A DNA stretch of 64,000 nt. Origin: Chloroflexota bacterium. GTDB lineage: Bacteria > Chloroflexota > Dehalococcoidia > Lucifugimonadales > UBA3495. The stretch is taken from positions 72,722 to 136,721 of the forward strand of contig JAPPGG010000014.1 of assembly GCA_028875055.1 (NCBI GenBank), given 5' to 3'. The notes below the pieces were generated by a model. That model was not told the DNA's origin and ran no database searches. It was given only the letters and a program-made list of their open reading frames with translations. Made by a program: the position numbers and the translations under genes. Each line of letters starts with the position of its first letter. Within the stretch, counting starts at the first letter, position 1. Positions 61,637-64,000 of the stretch are shown here, piece by piece.

Positions 61637-61721
61637 TGGTGGGGAAGGGGAGACTCGAACTCCCACGCTTTGCAGCACATGATCCTAAGTCATGCTCGTC
61701 TACCAATTCCGACACTCCCCC
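61637..61721 (-). tRNA. tRNA-Leu (anticodon TAG)
   Basis: A class II tRNA on the minus strand. The acceptor GGGGGAG pairs with CTTCCCC. The anticodon arm CATGA-CTTAGGA-TCATG gives TAG. The long variable arm around TGCTGCAAAGCG is typical of Leu. Discriminator A73 and an encoded CCA (61637-61639) are present. Confidence 0.95.
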
Positions 61722-61755
61722 AGGCTGCAATACCCCTTTTTGTCTGTTTCCACTT

Positions 61756-61831
61756 TGGTGACCCGCCTCGGGGTCGAACCGAGAACCTACGGATTAAGAG
61801 TCCGTTGCTCTGCCAGTTGAGCTAGCGGGCC
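61756..61831 (-). tRNA. tRNA-Lys (anticodon CTT)
   Basis: A complete cloverleaf on the minus strand. Acceptor GGCCCGC/GCGGGTC, D arm GCTC-AACTGGCA-GAGC, anticodon arm ACGGA-CTCTTAA-TCCGT giving CTT, perfect T arm CTCGG-TTCGACC-CCGAG. Encoded CCA at 61756-61758. It lies 34 bases upstream of tRNA-Leu, probably on one transcript. Confidence 0.95.
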
Positions 61832-61873
61832 AACACGAACCACCCCTGAAATCCACCGTTTTCAGGTTGCAAA

Positions 61874-61902
61874 AGACTATCAACAGTACCCGCTCTTGTC
61901 AA
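61874..61902 (-). promoter_or_regulatory. tRNA operon promoter
   Basis: On the minus strand TTGACA (61902-61897), 17 bases, TAGTCT (61879-61874). Start near 61867, about 36 bases before tRNA-Lys. Confidence 0.72.
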
Positions 61903-62302
61903 TAGACCTGCCCTTTGCGGCGCAAGGGCAATTGGCCTACCACCCGTAGTTAAGCTCCGTCCCTCTTCCTCTTCCGGGCCGCTGGCATTTTCCCTCTCCC
62001 CATCCACTATTGCCCTCTCCCACCATGAAACGGAGCGACCGGAAAACCGGGGCCTCCACCGTACCCCGTACACCAGAGCCTCTCGGGGCCGGAACCCCTT
62101 GAAATGGCTGCAGGAAAGCCCACATCTCGGAGAAATTCAGGCCGCCAGGAAGACATCTTCAAATACGAAATGAGCCAGATGAGACTGAGTTACGGGAAAA
62201 ATTGTGCTTTCTACTCATTCCAGCGCATTCCGTGTCTGACGAGGCTGTCCTGCCTTCGCCGCGGCGAACCTCTGGCCATCGCAACATTACCTGCTTCAAG
62301 AG
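61903..62302. other. Gene-free stretch of 400 bases
   Basis: No coding frame with family likeness, RNA motif or repeat was recognised between the tRNA promoter and the phosphoesterase gene. Confidence 0.5.
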
Positions 62303-63046
62303 CTAAACCCCGTGGTCCAGCCGGTCTATCAGGCTCCTGGGCAATCCCGCAGTCCGCATCTTTTCCTGGGTAGCGGCCCTGGCATATTCCACCCTGTGCC
62401 GTTCCAGGAAACCCGAAGACTCGGGGTCTTCCTGAACGTAAATTGCGTAGCTTGGCCTGGGGTCGTAGTCCCGAGGCTGTCCCACGCTTCCCGCATTTGC
62501 GATTAGGCGCCGCTCATCCAGGGCAAAGGCCTCCTGCTCGGAAAACTGTACGAACCTGGGCCCGTCCCGGTTTTCCAGGCACAGAAATGGCAAGTGCGAG
62601 TGCCCTACCAGGCAGTAGCTGGTGGTCAAGCGGCCAAAAGTGCTGGCGGCGGCCTCTTCGTTCAGCAAATATTCCCGCAGGGGCGCGCGCAAGCTCCCGT
62701 GCACCAGGGTGAAGGCGCCGGCGGTAGCCACTTCGGGAAGGTCGGCCAGGAAACTCCGGTGTCCCTCGGGCAATTGCCGGGCGGTCCAGTTCGCGGAATA
62801 GGCCGCGGCGCTGTTGAAGTCCGCGCTCTCCCGAAGGTCCAGGGCGGCACGGTCATGATTTCCCGCGACCGATACCAGGGGAAAAGACTGAAGCAAGTCC
62901 AGGCAGGCGGCAGGGTCGGGACCATACCCAACCGAGTCGCCCAGGCACCAGATCACATCGAAACCGCCCCTGCCCTGGGCGTCGGCAATCACCGCCTCCA
63001 GAGCTTCCAGGTTGGAATGAATGTCGGAAACAATCAGGGCACGCAT
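62303..63046 (-). CDS. Calcineurin-like metallophosphoesterase
   Basis: A 247-residue metallophosphoesterase. The five motifs are SDIHSN (Asp8, His10), LGDSVGYG, AGNHDRA, LVHGS and GHSHLPF, all intact. The fold is the YfcE/DevR-like group that acts on small phosphodiesters. Start ATG 63046 is the first codon of the conserved N-terminal strand MRALIVSDIH. The physiological substrate is unknown. Confidence 0.9.
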   Translation of the reverse strand: MRALIVSDIHSNLEALEAVIADAQGRGGFDVIWCLGDSVGYGPDPAACLDLLQSFPLVSVAGNHDRAALDLRESADFNSAAAYSANWTARQLPEGHRSFLADLPEVATAGAFTLVHGSLRAPLREYLLNEEAAASTFGRLTTSYCLVGHSHLPFLCLENRDGPRFVQFSEQEAFALDERRLIANAGSVGQPRDYDPRPSYAIYVQEDPESSGFLERHRVEYARAATQEKMRTAGLPRSLIDRLDHGV

Positions 63047-63336
63047 AAACCGCCGCCGGATCCGTCTCGTGGGTAAGCCATAATTGACTTGACCCTGAAT
63101 TGGCCGTAGTCTGCCAGAGAATCGTTAAGATTATATTAACAGAACAGATTCTGCCCACCTGGGCGGACGCGAAAACGGGACTGTGTCTCCCGGACCGGCA
63201 TGTGCCTGTGGCGCAGCGCAACAACTGTCAAGCCCTCAACCCTGTTTGAACGAACTTCGAGCCAGGACTGTTGCCACCGATAACGCCCTCCCAATAATAA
63301 GGAAGCCCGAACAATCCACCACCGACAGGAGTTCAA

Positions 63337-64000
63337 ATGAACGCTTCAAAACCCTCGATTGCCATAGTCGCCACCGGAGGCAGCATCGCCGGAGTGGGCC
63401 CTGACAGGATGGACTTCATCCTTTACCCCGAACTGGGAGAGCACATTACCATTGAACAATCTCTCCAGCGCATCCCGGAGGCCAACGACATCGCCCACAT
63501 TTCGTCGGAAGACCTGGTCAGCGTGGGAAGCACGGCAATAGGACCGGAGGAATGGCTGAGCCTGGCGCAACGCATAAATGAACTGGCGCAGGACAACAGC
63601 ATTGACGGTGTTGTCGTTACCCACGGAACCGCGACCCTCGAAGAGACCGCCTATTTTCTCCACCTGACCGTCAAGTCCGGCAAGCCGGTGGTAGTAACCG
63701 GGGCCATGCGTCCCCCCACTGCCCTGGGGACCGACGCCGACCTGAACCTGCTTGACGCCATCCGGGTGGCGGCCTGCCCCCGCACGGGAGGGCTGGGCGT
63801 TCTTACCATTTTGAACAACGAAATCCAGTCAGCCCGGGATGTGGTCAAGACCAACACCTTCCGCGTGGAGACTTTCAAGCCCAACGAGCTGGGGTTCCTG
63901 GGGTACGCCGACTCCGACGGTGAGGTTGTTCTGTACCGGGCGCCCCTGCGCAAACACACCATGGAAACCGAGTTTGACGTAACCGGCAAGGACACGCTTC
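63337..64000 (+). CDS. Asparaginase-family amidohydrolase, N-terminal part (truncated by window edge)
   Basis: The first 221 residues of a type I/II L-asparaginase-like protein, open to the window end. ATGGSIAG near residue 12 holds the nucleophile position (Ser16 where E. coli AnsB has Thr12). THGTATLEETAYFL at 95-108 has the Thr98 of the second dyad but Ala99 where AnsB has catalytic Asp90. VVKTNTF with Lys171 corresponds to the AnsB Lys162. AGGAG lies 7 bases before ATG 63337. The missing Asp suggests altered chemistry or substrate, or a known sub-branch with the same change. The C-terminal half is not visible. Confidence 0.88.
   Translation, partial: MNASKPSIAIVATGGSIAGVGPDRMDFILYPELGEHITIEQSLQRIPEANDIAHISSEDLVSVGSTAIGPEEWLSLAQRINELAQDNSIDGVVVTHGTATLEETAYFLHLTVKSGKPVVVTGAMRPPTALGTDADLNLLDAIRVAACPRTGGLGVLTILNNEIQSARDVVKTNTFRVETFKPNELGFLGYADSDGEVVLYRAPLRKHTMETEFDVTGKDTL

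Noticed and set aside
1-64000. CRISPR arrays, insertion sequences, phage genes and toxin-antitoxin pairs
   Set aside because: No regularly spaced direct repeats, transposase motifs, integrase motifs or small paired ORFs with family resemblance were found.

Overview
The window reads as a G+C-rich chromosomal segment of a free-living bacterium, most likely a member of the Chloroflexota (Dehalococcoidia/SAR202-like). This placement is an inference from gene content. It rests on two F420/LLM-type flavin oxidoreductases, a cytosolic SBP56 protein, RNase Y with YmdB, a large-type (Alu-domain) SRP RNA, two PlsY-like proteins, a PimA-like glycosyltransferase beside a CDP-alcohol phosphotransferase, and the absence of LPS or outer-membrane genes. 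No insertion sequence, prophage, CRISPR array or rRNA operon was seen. Most genes are housekeeping genes in short operons, with a few accessory modules between them.

Layout. 1-4.2 kb: gyrB (cut by the left edge), a Nudix hydrolase, trpS and an inositol-monophosphatase-family gene. 4.4-8.1 kb: a CaiB/BaiF CoA-transferase diverging from a Tes/TrsS-like multi-cysteine radical SAM protein, which overlaps a methyltransferase and is preceded by a 19-codon upstream ORF. 8.6-20.2 kb: plsY-like, TPR, a UXX-star-like mini-glutaredoxin, recA-recX, a leftward rny / ymdB-PHP-plsY-zinc-finger block, and SBP56 with a NicO-like membrane protein. 20.4-28.7 kb: a long rightward run of dnaJ, prmA, atypical kinase, PP2C phosphatase, PimA-like glycosyltransferase, CDP-alcohol phosphotransferase, PDO-like protein, ribH and LLM oxidoreductase. 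28.7-33.2 kb: a leftward sugar nucleotidyltransferase-MoxR-DUF58-DUF4129 cluster. 33.4-43.3 kb: a methyltransferase, tRNA-Gln, a nitrilase, alaS-ruvX, a SWIM mini-protein and an SDR-folC-fabF operon. 43.8-50.9 kb: a second LLM enzyme, a radical SAM/B12-fold protein with four exact-length 29-residue C-terminal repeats, a second fabF, a DUF4870 protein and recJ. 50.9-64 kb: the leftward ksgA-ispE-lgt-PRTase genes downstream of a large SRP RNA, then galU, three small genes, lepA, two peptide-ABC ATPases, tRNA-Lys and tRNA-Leu, a phosphoesterase and the start of an asparaginase-family gene.

How the genes work together. DNA topology, repair and recombination are represented by gyrB, recA-recX, recJ and ruvX. 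Translation is represented by trpS, alaS, prmA, lepA, ksgA and tRNAs. Membrane lipid and envelope work is represented by the PlsY-like pair, the CDP-alcohol enzyme, PimA-like, lgt, two fabF, ispE, galU and the SRP RNA. The strongest candidates for new biology are the Tes/TrsS-like radical SAM + methyltransferase pair, the repeat-tailed radical SAM protein, the kinase/PP2C pair inside the dnaJ operon, and the palindrome-decorated dnaJ promoter. All family assignments come from reading motifs; no database search was run. Starts were reassigned where a ribosome-binding site or conservation favoured a downstream codon.
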